From: Rudanella paleaurantiibacter | GTDB lineage: Bacteria; Bacteroidota; Bacteroidia; Cytophagales; Spirosomataceae | Length of the DNA: 64,000 nucleotides | Direction of reading: 5' to 3' | NCBI RefSeq assembly: GCF_009184635.1 | Contig: NZ_WELI01000015.1 | Span: 1 to 64,000 of the forward strand | Part shown: one piece after another, positions 25,702 to 34,045 of the stretch | Layout of the letters: each line of letters begins with the position of its first letter | How positions within the stretch are numbered: the stretch's first letter is position 1 | The notes under the pieces: model-generated | Told to the model about the DNA's origin: nothing | What the model saw: the letters and a program-made list of their open reading frames with translations, nothing else | Databases searched by the model: none | Translations under genes and position numbers: made by a program

Positions 25702-26358
25702 ATGTTCCTCGTTATCTCTACCAGCACCTTCATCGTGTTGGCGACAGTAGCTCTACTCATCTGGGCGGGGTTGGTTCTTTGGTTCACGGGTCGGGGTAAG
25801 ACCAAAAAAGCAACCCGCCCAACGCCCACCCTTATGTCCTTCTTTCAGGCTACAGCCGGTAAGACTCCCGTCGATGTGGCTGTGCCGATGGCTTCATACC
25901 ACCGTAGCGAGCTGATTGTGTTTAATCGGGGTGGTAAACCAACACCCAACGTACCTATTGAGCAACCACCCACGGCAGTGCCCGAAACCCCAACCGATCA
26001 GGAGCCGGAATTAGACGACCCCACCTTTGCCCCGGCCCCTCCCCCATCTCAACCTGATGATCAATCAGAACAGGCACCCGCCACCGATGCGCAAGAAGGT
26101 AGCCCTTCCACTGGCTTTCGACTTTCCCTTGACCGGCAGCTTTTGAATCGCCTACTCAGCGATGATTCACTTTGCGAGGAATTCGAGCAAGCGCGGGCCA
26201 CGACGCTGGAGCTACAGCGCGAAACCGGCCGTTCCTATGCCAGCTTGTTCCGGGAAGCCATCGCCGAAAAACCCGCCGACGTGCAGGCCGTGCTGCTCAA
26301 TCTGCTAACGGAAGAAGAAGTCGACGATTTTGACCGCAGCCTACCCACCTACGGATGA
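25702..26358 (+). CDS. Membrane-anchored protein with acidic linker (TraD position)
   Basis: The 218-aa product has one N-terminal membrane helix (about 8-29), a Pro-rich acidic linker (about 75-135) and a helical C-terminal domain (about 140-218, LSLDRQLLNRLLSDDSLCEEF). It begins three bases after the previous stop, so it belongs to the traA-like operon. No family is recognised. Genes at this place in related elements are called TraC or TraD and are poorly characterised. Confidence 0.6.
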   Translation: MFLVISTSTFIVLATVALLIWAGLVLWFTGRGKTKKATRPTPTLMSFFQATAGKTPVDVAVPMASYHRSELIVFNRGGKPTPNVPIEQPPTAVPETPTDQEPELDDPTFAPAPPPSQPDDQSEQAPATDAQEGSPSTGFRLSLDRQLLNRLLSDDSLCEEFEQARATTLELQRETGRSYASLFREAIAEKPADVQAVLLNLLTEEEVDDFDRSLPTYG

Positions 26359-26403
26359 GGGGGCTTTTAATGCCCGTATGATTTTTTTATTGCCTTTCCA
26401 TTT

Positions 26404-26544
26404 CCCCTTTGATTCGCGCGGCAGGAGGGCAGGGCCTTTGGGGTGCGACCGGCCACGGAGTGGTGAGGGAGTACCCCAAAGGTGCTGACCGACGCGCCAG
26501 GGTTGGAATGGCCCGAAGGGCGTTTCCAACCCTACCCCTTGATT
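26404..26544. ncRNA. Structured intergenic element A
   Basis: The element is bounded by CCCCTTTGATT (26404-26414) and CCCCTTGATT (26535-26544). Inside, CCTTTGGGGT pairs with ACCCCAAAGG around a CCGGCCAC..GTGGTGAGG core. AGGGTTGGAA pairs with TTCCAACCCT around GCCC-GAA-GGGC. The neighbouring element B has the same plan with different stem bases. No open frame fits. It may be a structured RNA or a folded DNA element such as a REP-like repeat. Confidence 0.5.
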
Positions 26545-26547
26545 TAA

Positions 26548-26581
26548 TAGTTGACTATTCAGTTATCTGAATAGTCAACTA
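26548..26581. repeat. 15-bp-stem palindrome between structured elements A and B
   Basis: TAGTTGACTATTCAG (26548-26562) and CTGAATAGTCAACTA (26567-26581) are perfect complements with a 4-nt loop. This is the longest form of the TAG-NN-CTA repeat family seen at promoters across the window. It may act as a terminator for the rightward operon ending at 26358 or as a protein-binding site. Confidence 0.7.
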
Positions 26582-26591
26582 CTTACTCCTA

Positions 26592-26736
26592 CCCCTTTGA
26601 TTATCGCGCCATCAGGGCAGGGTCTTGCGGGGAGCAACCGACCGCGAAGCGGTGAGGGCGCGCACCGGAAGATGCTGCCCGGCGCGTTCGTCGGGAGGTG
26701 GCCCGCAGGGCGTTCTCCCGACGTACCCCTTTGATT
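26592..26736. ncRNA. Structured intergenic element B
   Basis: It has the same architecture as element A and is flanked by CCCCTTTGATT at 26592-26602 and 26726-26736. The conserved core is GCAACCGACCGCGAAGCGGTGAGGG. The 3' hairpin is CGTCGGGAG/CTCCCGACG around GCCC-GCA-GGGC. Relative to A the stem bases differ but pairing is kept. The two elements fill the 425-bp gap between convergent genes at 26358 and 26784. Confidence 0.5.
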
Positions 26737-26741
26737 TCTTT

Positions 26742-26779
26742 CTCACCGCGCCGACTCCCGGAGAAATCGGCGCGGTGAG
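26742..26779 (-). terminator. Terminator hairpin of the methylase-helicase gene
   Basis: CTCACCGCGCCGA (26742-26754) pairs perfectly with TCGGCGCGGTGAG (26767-26779) over a 12-nt loop. On the reverse strand it lies four bases after the TAG stop of the 1737-aa gene. The purine-rich AAAGAAATCAAAGGGG follows instead of a T tract, so it is an atypical intrinsic terminator. Confidence 0.6.
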
Positions 26780-26783
26780 TGAA

Positions 26784-29700
26784 CTAAACAGCAACCTCGG
26801 CGGCTGGCTCTGGTTCGCCTTCGATTTCCATCCGGCGTTTGAGGTCGGCGACCTCCGTTTCTAAGCGGTGTAGGTCGGCTTCCTGTCGGAAGGGTTGCGA
26901 TAGTTTACGGCTAAACTCCTGCTCGATGAGCCGGGCGCGTTCCAGTTCGCGCAAAAGTTGGGCAGGGGCTTCGTAGGCACGGGCTACGGCGGCTTTCAGC
27001 GAGGAAAACAGCCCGTTCGATGAACCGACTACACCCGAAAGGCTTTGCCCCCACTCGTACCGTACAACGGCCTGACCGGGTAAAAACTCGCTGGGCGGCA
27101 TTCCGCCTATTAGTTCCTGCGACCGCTCCCCGGTCAGGGTTAATGCAAGCCCGTTAACGATTAATGTTCTGGGTTCATTAACCCGGCGTTTTGCCAGTCC
27201 TTTAACCTGCTCTATCAGGTGCTGTACGGCTTCGCCCCACTTTTCGCCGTAGGTCGTGCCGTTCACGGTTACGCTCATCACGGCGTATGGTGTGTTAAAG
27301 TGCTGCTGTAAGTGGGCGGCTTCCTCTTCCAATCCGGCCAACATTGGGCGGTGTTTCTGGATGAACCGTTGGGCGTTTTCTACCTGCCATTGGGCATCCA
27401 TTAACCCGCGCTGCCAGTTTTTACGGGCTTGCTGCACTCGCGATAATTCAAGCTGGCGGGTCGTGTACAATAGAGCGTATTGGGAGCCGGATAACGTAGC
27501 CATCATCTGGTCGAACGACATGGCGGCAAAATCATCGTCTGCGCTGATGTCGGCCATTTGGTCGTCGGCAATGTGGCCCTTTAAAACCTGATTGATAAAC
27601 TTTTGCTTAATCGCCAACCGTCCGTAGGCGGTCGCGTCGAGTGTTTTTTCTACGCCGTAGGTCAGCACTTCAACCGGGATGCCCCAAACTGCGTGTAAGT
27701 TGCCCTGCCGGATAAGCCGCCCATTACGCTGCTCAAAATCTGTTGGTCGGTTGGGGGCGTCCATGTGGTGAACCGCTACTAAGCGTTCCTGTACGTTTAC
27801 ACCCACGCCCGCCCGCTCCGACGTGCCGAGCAATACCCGAACCTCTCCCGTTCTGACTTTGGCAAACAGGGGTTCGCGCTTATCAGCTTCGGCGGGTACG
27901 ATGGCGATTTCATCAGCCGGTACGCCTTCCGTGATGAGTTTGGCCCGTATGTCCTCAAACAGGTTGAAACGCGGGCCTTTACGCTCTGTTCCCTCCTCGT
28001 CTAACCAACCGCGTAGGGAGGGACTTTGGTAAGTATCGGCAAAGACCAATTGCGTACCGCGATACGTGGCCGACTGGTAGTAAAGACGCAAGATTTCTGT
28101 TACCACCCGGTTACACTTAGACCCGTCCTCGTCCGGGTTAGCCGCGTCGAGTAGTCGTAAATCAATGGTAGCTTTGCGGGCCTGCCCAAAGCAGACTAAG
28201 GGTACGTGCGAGTTGTCGCGCTTTTCGGCTCCGGTCAGGTTTTCAAACCAGCGCAGGGTTGCTTTAATGCTGTTCAGTTCGTCGGTTACGCCCTGGGTCT
28301 GCGGTAAGATAATCCGCGTGTGTTGCCCGTTTTTAAGCGTCGGCAACGTAGCATCCCGTTGAAACTCGATAACGTCTTCATTCAGCACCACGTCAACATG
28401 AGCGCGGTAGAGTTCCGAAAGCTGCTGCACGTTTACGAACTTGGCGAACCGCTCCACCGCTTTAAAGTTGCCCGTTGCGGTCAGTTCAAACGACTGAATT
28501 ACGCTGCCGAACGCTCCGGCGAACTGGTCAAACGTGGACAGCATAGCGCGGTTTAGCCGGTCGGGGGCAATAAAGCGTAAAGTCGTCCATGCTTCGGCCA
28601 TTGTGTTACTGATGGGCGTACCGGTTGCCAGGACTACCCGGCCCCGCCGTGCCTGCACCGTGCGGCACTTGAACAACGCACTTGGCGCGTCCTCACTACC
28701 CGCCGAATCAATGCCTTTAACATTCTGCCGGGCGGTGAAAAAGCCTAACCGTTTGTAGCGGTGGGCCTCGTCCAAAAACAGAGCATCAATACCCAACTGG
28801 TCAAACGTCAGCATTTCGTCTTTTTTGCGGCCGGCCTGCCGGATTCGCCGGTTTACCAATCGTAACTTTAATTCGTTCAGCCGCTTTACCGACATGGGTT
28901 TCTGGCGGCCCTGCCGCTCGGCTACGGCAAGGGTGTAGGCTATGCGCTCTATTTCTTCCTGAATAAATTCTTCCTCGCTGGCGGGGTCGTCGGGAATAAG
29001 TTTTAGGAAACTCTGCGGTATCAGCACCCCGTCAAAGTTGTTGGTCGCGATACGTTGCAAAAACCGTTTGCGGTTGCTGGCTTCAAGGTCGGCGGGCTGC
29101 GGTACGTAAATCAGGGCTGCGGGGTACAACCTGCGCCATGCGCTGGCAAAGTCGTTGAGTGTCGAGTTTTGTACTACAATCATCGGTTTGTGGGCCAATC
29201 CTAACCGCTTCAACTCCATTGCCGCCGTTATCATGGTAAAGGTTTTACCACTGCCCACGGCGTGGGCTAACAAAGTGTCCTGCTCTTTGATGCGCTCCAC
29301 GCCCCGGAACTGGTGTAAGCGTAATTGAACGTCAGGCGATGCGCCGGGGTATTGCCGTAGGGCTGGTTCCCGGTAGGTTTTGTGTACGTAGCTGTTGTAC
29401 AATTCATTGTAAACCGGCTCGATGGCTGCGCTGTGGTGGTCGCGCACAAAGTCAATGAACAGGTCGTTTAAGGCTTCCTGCGCCTGTACCGCCTGGCTGG
29501 TGGCTTCTACGTCTTTTACGGATTTCTCTTTACCCTCCGCGTCGATAATGGTTTTGGTCACTACCACCGTGCGCTGTTGCAAAGCGGCTTCGATGAGTTG
29601 GATAGCCGTTCGGCGCGACGTACCCAAGGAGCGATTTTGAACCGATGAAACGTTACCCATCCCGTCAATTTCGTACTGGCCTACCCGGTGGTTATAGCGT

Positions 29701-31997
29701 ACCGTTACGCAATTGGTTTGCAGAGTCTGACTGATAAACTGCTCGATGATGTTGGTAGGAATCCAGACCGAACCCAACCGGAACGAGATAAGCGGGGCGG
29801 GAATGGTGGCCGGAACAACAGCCGCTAACGCCCGTTCATTCACCGCGTACTGTGCATCTGCTTTAACGGCCTCGGCTGCTGCGGCCAATTTCTTTCTAAC
29901 GTTGCCCGATAGGTACGTATCCCTGTCCTCTAACCGGCCCGACGTTGGGTTTTGATAGGCCAATTCAGCGGCCAACAACGTCTGTTTTACCTCCGGGGCG
30001 GGTTGGCTCATCCATGCGCCTATCTGCTCGGCATTCACACAACCGTACAAGCCAATAGACAACCGTAGCGCGTCGGCCAACGATTCTACCCGCTCCGGGG
30101 TGTGCGCTGCCGGGTACACCCGTTGCCGAAAAATATCGGCTTTGTCGATGGTGTACGAGGTGGCTGTTTTCGGGTTGGACTGTGTTCCGGTGTTCCGGTC
30201 TGGTGCGGTGCGGCTCACCACTTCTAACGCCTGAACACTGGCAAACTGCGGGTCGTAATCTTCCAGAAACGACAAAGCCCGGTTTCGGTTGAGCGTACCG
30301 AAATAGCGTGTAAATAAGGCGTAAGACTGGTTCAACTCCACCCGTAGGGCGTCGGTCTCCACCTCTCCCCTACCCTCTTGCTCCGCCTTCCGAAGCTGGT
30401 TAAATGCCCGCTTCACCCGCTCGTATTGAGCAATGACGAGCGTTTGGCTGTATCGCTTGCCCCGAACCGTTACCGATTCGGTAAACCGTTGATCGGTAGT
30501 CTGTTTGGTTTCGGCTGTCTTATGGGCCTGCGCTGCGGGTTGGTTGTCCAAAATACCTTTTGGCAATTGGTTAAGGGCTTCGGCCAAGCGTTGCGGCAAC
30601 GTGGCGGGGTCTGCGAGGTGTAGCGTGGGCTGGTCGGCCCGGTACAGTCCACCCTTATTCACCTCGTCGGCAAAGCGCATTTCGCCCAATAGCATAGCGG
30701 GGTAGGCGTGGTAATACTCATTTACCGCCAACGTCCTGACCGTATCTTGGTCGGTTGCATCGGCTCTGAGCGTAACGGTACGTTCAAACGGATAAGCCGC
30801 AAACGGTCGGTTGTCCGGCACTGCGGCAACGGGGGTACGATTCCGCAAAAACAAAACGTCGGTCGTTACCTGCGTTCCGGCGTTGGCTTCAAACGCATTC
30901 GACGGTAAGCGGATGGCTCCCAACAGTTCGGCGTTGGCTTCGACCGTCAGGAACTGGCGGAACTCCGGGCTTGCTGCATCGAGCGTACCCATTGAGGTAA
31001 TGAGCGCGACAATACCGCCCGGCTTCACCAACTGCGCGGCCCGGCCAATGAAATAGTTATGAATGGGAAAACCCTTTAGTTCGGCGTGGTGGCGGTCGTA
31101 CACCGTGTACGATCCAAACGGTACGTTGCCAATGACCAAATCAAAGCTACCCGCCTGCAATTTGGTTTCTTCCAGACCGCAAACGTGGGTTTCGACCTCC
31201 GGGTAAAGCTGCTGCAAGATTTGCCCCGATAGCCGGTCTTTCTCGACCGCTACCCATACCGACCGCTCCCGTAGTGCCGGGGGCATTAGACCGATAAAAT
31301 ACCCGATACCTGCGGCTGGTTCCAGAATGCGACCGCCTGTAAAGCCAAACCCTTCGATAGCCTGCCACATGGCCGCTACGACGTGCGGGGCCGTGTAGAA
31401 AGCATTGAGCGTCGATGCTTCGGCGGCTCGCTGTTCGGCGGGGGTTAACAACTCGGCCAACCGCTGGCGGGTACGTCCGTACTGACCGCCCCACCGGTTT
31501 ACCGATTCGTCAAGGGCTTGGGCGGGGTCGGTCTGCGCGTGTTGCCACTGCTCGTAAACGTCGTTTTTCCAGACCTGCGATAAACCACCCCAACCCGTAT
31601 AAAGCGATAGTAACCGCTGTTCGTCGGGCGTGGCTTGTCTGGTGCTTCCTTGCGCTGACTCACCGCTTATTCGTTTTAGGGTTTCGATGGCGGCAACATT
31701 GGCCCGTAGTTTGGCCGCGTTGCCAGTGGGTAGGGTGAACGTTTCCGCGCAAAGGCTAAATACGGATGGCTCCGCTATAGGCCGTAGCTCAATCTGTTCA
31801 TCGAGGATCAACAGTGTTGCCGGGCTTGCGCTGCTCCGGCGTTCGGTGGTCTCACCGGGTTTGCGTTCTCCCCGCGTCGGAGGTATAAGACCGGGGTGTC
31901 CGAACAGGGTATATTGATTGGCAACGATGACCACGGGCCGGGCCTGAGCCGGACGAGTGCGGGGCCGCTCCGGCCTACCGGTTGTATAGCGCGTCAT
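26784..31997 (-). CDS. Large DNA methylase-SNF2-like helicase, DarB-type antirestriction candidate
   Basis: The 1737-aa protein joins an adenine-methylase-like domain (RILEPAAGIGYF near 226 as SAM motif I, VIGNVPFG near 292 as motif IV in the NxPF form) to a superfamily 2 helicase. The helicase motifs are AVGSGKTFT near 908, LFLDEAHRYK near 1072, and GTSERAGVGVNVQ and QRNGRLIRQGN near 1390-1420. A helical C-terminal region follows. Giant methylase-helicases of this kind are carried by many plasmids and integrative elements. Phage P1 DarB is the studied example and protects incoming DNA from restriction. That role is inferred here. A 16-bp inverted repeat abuts the start codon. Confidence 0.82.
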   Translation of the reverse strand: MTRYTTGRPERPRTRPAQARPVVIVANQYTLFGHPGLIPPTRGERKPGETTERRSSASPATLLILDEQIELRPIAEPSVFSLCAETFTLPTGNAAKLRANVAAIETLKRISGESAQGSTRQATPDEQRLLSLYTGWGGLSQVWKNDVYEQWQHAQTDPAQALDESVNRWGGQYGRTRQRLAELLTPAEQRAAEASTLNAFYTAPHVVAAMWQAIEGFGFTGGRILEPAAGIGYFIGLMPPALRERSVWVAVEKDRLSGQILQQLYPEVETHVCGLEETKLQAGSFDLVIGNVPFGSYTVYDRHHAELKGFPIHNYFIGRAAQLVKPGGIVALITSMGTLDAASPEFRQFLTVEANAELLGAIRLPSNAFEANAGTQVTTDVLFLRNRTPVAAVPDNRPFAAYPFERTVTLRADATDQDTVRTLAVNEYYHAYPAMLLGEMRFADEVNKGGLYRADQPTLHLADPATLPQRLAEALNQLPKGILDNQPAAQAHKTAETKQTTDQRFTESVTVRGKRYSQTLVIAQYERVKRAFNQLRKAEQEGRGEVETDALRVELNQSYALFTRYFGTLNRNRALSFLEDYDPQFASVQALEVVSRTAPDRNTGTQSNPKTATSYTIDKADIFRQRVYPAAHTPERVESLADALRLSIGLYGCVNAEQIGAWMSQPAPEVKQTLLAAELAYQNPTSGRLEDRDTYLSGNVRKKLAAAAEAVKADAQYAVNERALAAVVPATIPAPLISFRLGSVWIPTNIIEQFISQTLQTNCVTVRYNHRVGQYEIDGMGNVSSVQNRSLGTSRRTAIQLIEAALQQRTVVVTKTIIDAEGKEKSVKDVEATSQAVQAQEALNDLFIDFVRDHHSAAIEPVYNELYNSYVHKTYREPALRQYPGASPDVQLRLHQFRGVERIKEQDTLLAHAVGSGKTFTMITAAMELKRLGLAHKPMIVVQNSTLNDFASAWRRLYPAALIYVPQPADLEASNRKRFLQRIATNNFDGVLIPQSFLKLIPDDPASEEEFIQEEIERIAYTLAVAERQGRQKPMSVKRLNELKLRLVNRRIRQAGRKKDEMLTFDQLGIDALFLDEAHRYKRLGFFTARQNVKGIDSAGSEDAPSALFKCRTVQARRGRVVLATGTPISNTMAEAWTTLRFIAPDRLNRAMLSTFDQFAGAFGSVIQSFELTATGNFKAVERFAKFVNVQQLSELYRAHVDVVLNEDVIEFQRDATLPTLKNGQHTRIILPQTQGVTDELNSIKATLRWFENLTGAEKRDNSHVPLVCFGQARKATIDLRLLDAANPDEDGSKCNRVVTEILRLYYQSATYRGTQLVFADTYQSPSLRGWLDEEGTERKGPRFNLFEDIRAKLITEGVPADEIAIVPAEADKREPLFAKVRTGEVRVLLGTSERAGVGVNVQERLVAVHHMDAPNRPTDFEQRNGRLIRQGNLHAVWGIPVEVLTYGVEKTLDATAYGRLAIKQKFINQVLKGHIADDQMADISADDDFAAMSFDQMMATLSGSQYALLYTTRQLELSRVQQARKNWQRGLMDAQWQVENAQRFIQKHRPMLAGLEEEAAHLQQHFNTPYAVMSVTVNGTTYGEKWGEAVQHLIEQVKGLAKRRVNEPRTLIVNGLALTLTGERSQELIGGMPPSEFLPGQAVVRYEWGQSLSGVVGSSNGLFSSLKAAVARAYEAPAQLLRELERARLIEQEFSRKLSQPFRQEADLHRLETEVADLKRRMEIEGEPEPAAEVAV

Positions 31998-32048
31998 AAA
32001 TAGCTGAATAGTTCTACACTATAAAGATAGCCAACTATTCAGCTATTT
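31998..32048 (-). promoter_or_regulatory. Promoter and 16-bp inverted-repeat operator of the methylase-helicase gene
   Basis: AAATAGCTGAATAGTT (31998-32013) and AACTATTCAGCTATTT (32033-32048) are perfect inverted repeats with a 19-bp spacer, adjoining the ATG at 31997. On the reverse strand the spacer begins TGGCTATCTTTA, which resembles a -7 box (TAnnTTTG). Binding of a dimeric repressor to both arms would cover the promoter. Confidence 0.6.
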
Positions 32049-32083
32049 ATCTATCTAACTTTCTATCTGTCAGCCTTTTACAA

Positions 32084-32124
32084 CCCGCTTGATTTGAACA
32101 GTGCTTAGCCCCTACCCCTTGATT
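32084..32124. repeat. CCCSCTTGATT motif pair between genes
   Basis: CCCGCTTGATT (32084-32094) and CCCCTTGATT (32115-32124) form one of several pairs of this motif, all in the same orientation and all outside genes between 26.4 and 46.6 kb. Here the pair directly follows the stop codon of the 71-aa reverse-strand gene. Confidence 0.55.
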
Positions 32125-32126
32125 AT

Positions 32127-32342
32127 TTACTCGATGACTACCTCCTCAGCGTACACTTTGAAAACGAGGTCGTGGTTTGTGGCCGAGATAAATCGAAACA
32201 TGGGCCTGCCATCAGCATCGAGAGTTTCGACTTCATCAGACAGCCACCCTACCCTACCGGCTGGCATTAGCGGCCCCAACGACACCGTCAGTTTTGCCCG
32301 GCGGTAATTACCTTCAGGTGGTTTAGGTTCGTTCCGATTCAT
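32127..32342 (-). CDS. Small protein of unknown function
   Basis: The 71-aa product starts at the ATG at 32342 (MNRNEPKPPEG). The body is beta-like, with RAKLTVSLGPLMPAGRVG and RFISATNHDLVFKVYAEEVV. There is no signal peptide, membrane helix or known motif. An 18-bp palindrome lies 35 bp upstream, and the CCCCTTGATT motif follows the stop, features shared with its neighbours. It is probably a genuine small plasmid gene. Confidence 0.55.
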   Translation of the reverse strand: MNRNEPKPPEGNYRRAKLTVSLGPLMPAGRVGWLSDEVETLDADGRPMFRFISATNHDLVFKVYAEEVVIE

Positions 32343-32376
32343 CACGGCATTAATGAGAACTTGCCAGATAGTTGAG

Positions 32377-32394
32377 TAGATGAGTACTCATCTA
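32377..32394. promoter_or_regulatory. 18-bp perfect palindrome upstream of a small gene
   Basis: TAGATGAGTACTCATCTA is fully self-complementary and is flanked by ATAGTTGAG and TCTGTC, echoing the TAG-type repeats elsewhere. Its position 35-52 bp before the ATG at 32342 suits an operator. It also lies just after the stop of the nuclease gene at 32408. Confidence 0.5.
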
Positions 32395-32407
32395 TCTGTC
32401 AAGTTAA

Positions 32408-33118
32408 TTAGCGAAATTGATAAATAGGCGGGTAGCTGTTCTGCGTTATCCGGTGGCCTACCGGTATCGAGATGCCCGGTTTATCCTGCGGTGTCCAGGC
32501 GGAGGGGCGGAACTCAGACCGAGCCAGTAATGACAGTAAACGTTGGTAGCGTTCCCGGCCCTCCTGAATGAAAGCCCGGCCAATAGCATCGGCGGTCGGC
32601 TCGAAATAGAAGACCTGGAAAGGCTCCGCTTTCTGAACGCCCAGAAAGACAAACCGCCGAGCCTTCAAACCATCTAAATAAAAGGCCGCTTGACGGTCGT
32701 ATTGGTACTGCTCACAGCACTCGATGAATTGGCGATACGTCCGGGCGCGGGTAGTCTTCACGTCGACGATCAACCCGTGCCGCAATCGAATATCCGTCTG
32801 GCATTTACAGAGTAAGCCCGTGACCTTATCGCGAAACAAGTGGGGCTGTTCTTTCTGTCCCCATTGTAACGCCCATCGACCAAACCGGGTATCGCGAATT
32901 GCCTTTGCCATTTTGCCCAATCGCTCCCGGTCGATGGCTCCCTCGAACGGTCGGGTACTGCGCGGCTCCAATAACAACTGGTGAAAAGCTGACCCTTCGG
33001 CAAACGCCTTAACGGGTTTTCGGTTGGGTTCGCCCAACAGAAACCGCTCGTACTCGGTCAGGTCGGAATTGGAAAAAGCGGGAAACTGACGGTAATTGTC
33101 TGGTGTAAGCACTTGCAT
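32408..33118 (-). CDS. RecE-like PD-(D/E)XK nuclease
   Basis: The 236-aa protein has the pattern of the RecE/exonuclease VIII C-terminal nuclease domain (DUF3799-like). It opens with FSNSDLTEYERFLLGE and EGSAFHQLLLEP. KCQTDIRLRHGLIVDVKTT near 105-123 supplies the D and DxK active site, and QYQYDRQAAFYLDGL near 138-152 is the conserved Q-Y motif. Such nucleases process DNA ends for annealing-type recombination. It is preceded by an unrecognised 219-aa gene in the place where an annealing protein might be expected. Confidence 0.8.
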   Translation of the reverse strand: MQVLTPDNYRQFPAFSNSDLTEYERFLLGEPNRKPVKAFAEGSAFHQLLLEPRSTRPFEGAIDRERLGKMAKAIRDTRFGRWALQWGQKEQPHLFRDKVTGLLCKCQTDIRLRHGLIVDVKTTRARTYRQFIECCEQYQYDRQAAFYLDGLKARRFVFLGVQKAEPFQVFYFEPTADAIGRAFIQEGRERYQRLLSLLARSEFRPSAWTPQDKPGISIPVGHRITQNSYPPIYQFR

Positions 33119-33156
33119 AGAATCAGGCAGAAATAGCGAATTATTAGTTGAATAAA

Positions 33157-33190
33157 TAGGTAGTCAGTTATCTAAATAGCTGACTACCTA
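33157..33190. repeat. 11-bp-stem hairpin between the nuclease and its upstream neighbour
   Basis: TAGGTAGTCAG (33157-33167) pairs with CTGACTACCTA (33180-33190). It lies eight bases after the stop of the reverse-strand gene ending at 33198 and upstream of the nuclease start at 33118. It can serve as terminator for the first and operator for the second. The sequence belongs to the TAGT-type palindrome family. Confidence 0.55.
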
Positions 33191-33197
33191 AATAAAT

Positions 33198-33857
33198 TTA
33201 GACGACTTCCACGGCTTCAACCTCTGCTTGGGGCAGTTCTCCTGCGTTTAACGTAACGGGTACTACGTCTGTTGAGGGTAAAGCGAACGTCTCCGAAAAA
33301 CTGAAGTAGTTCGCCGTGTGTTTCAGCGTATCGCGCCGGTAGATGGGGCAGTCTGCCGCGTACTCCGCAAGTTGCTGCACACTTTCGGGGTCGGCAAGCT
33401 GGTAGCTGAACCGGCCAATGAACCACGACTTTGTAGGGTCGTTTTTGCTGGTTAGTTTCTCCGGGCGGATGGTCAGCACCACGTCGCAAAGGTTCAGCGG
33501 TTCGTTCCCTTCGTAGATGAGCTTTTTCATCACGCCCCGCAACTCGGTAAGCGTAGTGCCGTTGAACATGATGCTCGATACGCAATTCAGCGCGTCGATA
33601 AAGAACAGTTCGGCCCACGCTTCGCGGTTCCGGTTAAACAGCCCGTCCTCGAAAATGCGGAACACAAACGGCTGAAACGTAAACTCCTTGATGGGCTTAC
33701 CCGATTTGTCCAAAACGGGGGTGTCCCCGTCGATGTTGAACTGTCCGGTTTGTGAGTTGTAGCGGTACTGCTTCGGCTCACCCTCGATGTAGCGGAAGAT
33801 GTCCGAGATTACAGTTTCACCATGTTTGTTGACGGTCTCTTGCTGATAGGATTTCAT
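33198..33857 (-). CDS. Unknown protein, partner candidate of the RecE-like nuclease
   Basis: The 219-aa soluble protein has no motif I can name. Notable stretches are FTFQPFVFRIFEDGLF, FIDALNCVSSIMFNGTTLTEL and SWFIGRFSYQLADPES, followed by an acidic C-terminal tail. Single-strand binding and annealing proteins often have such acidic tails. With a RecE-type nuclease next downstream, a recombination or ssDNA-binding role is a reasonable guess, but no sequence feature proves it. It has a well-formed promoter at 33928-33959. Confidence 0.6.
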   Translation of the reverse strand: MKSYQQETVNKHGETVISDIFRYIEGEPKQYRYNSQTGQFNIDGDTPVLDKSGKPIKEFTFQPFVFRIFEDGLFNRNREAWAELFFIDALNCVSSIMFNGTTLTELRGVMKKLIYEGNEPLNLCDVVLTIRPEKLTSKNDPTKSWFIGRFSYQLADPESVQQLAEYAADCPIYRRDTLKHTANYFSFSETFALPSTDVVPVTLNAGELPQAEVEAVEVV

Positions 33858-33927
33858 ACCTGTATAGCGTAAAAAAGGGGTTGGTGCCTGGGCTTACACC
33901 GGCCAAGCGTTCGCGGTTTCAACATTA

Positions 33928-33959
33928 CAAAGATAGCCAACTATCTGAATAGTCAACTA
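33928..33959 (-). promoter_or_regulatory. Promoter with twin TAG-NN-ACTA operator units
   Basis: On the reverse strand TATCTTTG (33928-33935) is a perfect TAnnTTTG -7 box. A TTG lies 18 bp further upstream within AGTTGACT. The 10-bp units TAGCCAACTA (33934-33943) and TAGTCAACTA (33950-33959), 16 bp apart, cover the spacer and the boxes. This looks like a repressible promoter for the 219-aa gene. Confidence 0.65.
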
Positions 33960-33989
33960 CTTAACTACTGATACACAGCACTTTGTGAA

Positions 33990-34040
33990 CCCGTTTGATT
34001 CGGCTGCTTTCTGCCTGAACTGTTTCAGAACCCCTTGATT
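33990..34040. repeat. CCCSTTTGATT motif pair between genes
   Basis: CCCGTTTGATT (33990-34000) and CCCCTTGATT (34031-34040) repeat the motif in the same orientation as elsewhere. They lie between the promoter of the 219-aa gene and the hairpin that follows the 232-aa gene. The 30-bp spacer differs from the spacers of other pairs. Confidence 0.55.
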
Positions 34041-34045
34041 ATTCA

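Noticed and set aside
26404-26736. CRISPR-like array formed by repeated CCCCTTTGATT units
   Set aside because: The units are short, unevenly spaced and enclose hairpin-rich elements of about 120-125 bp. No cas genes are present, and spacer lengths vary from about 20 to 125 bp.
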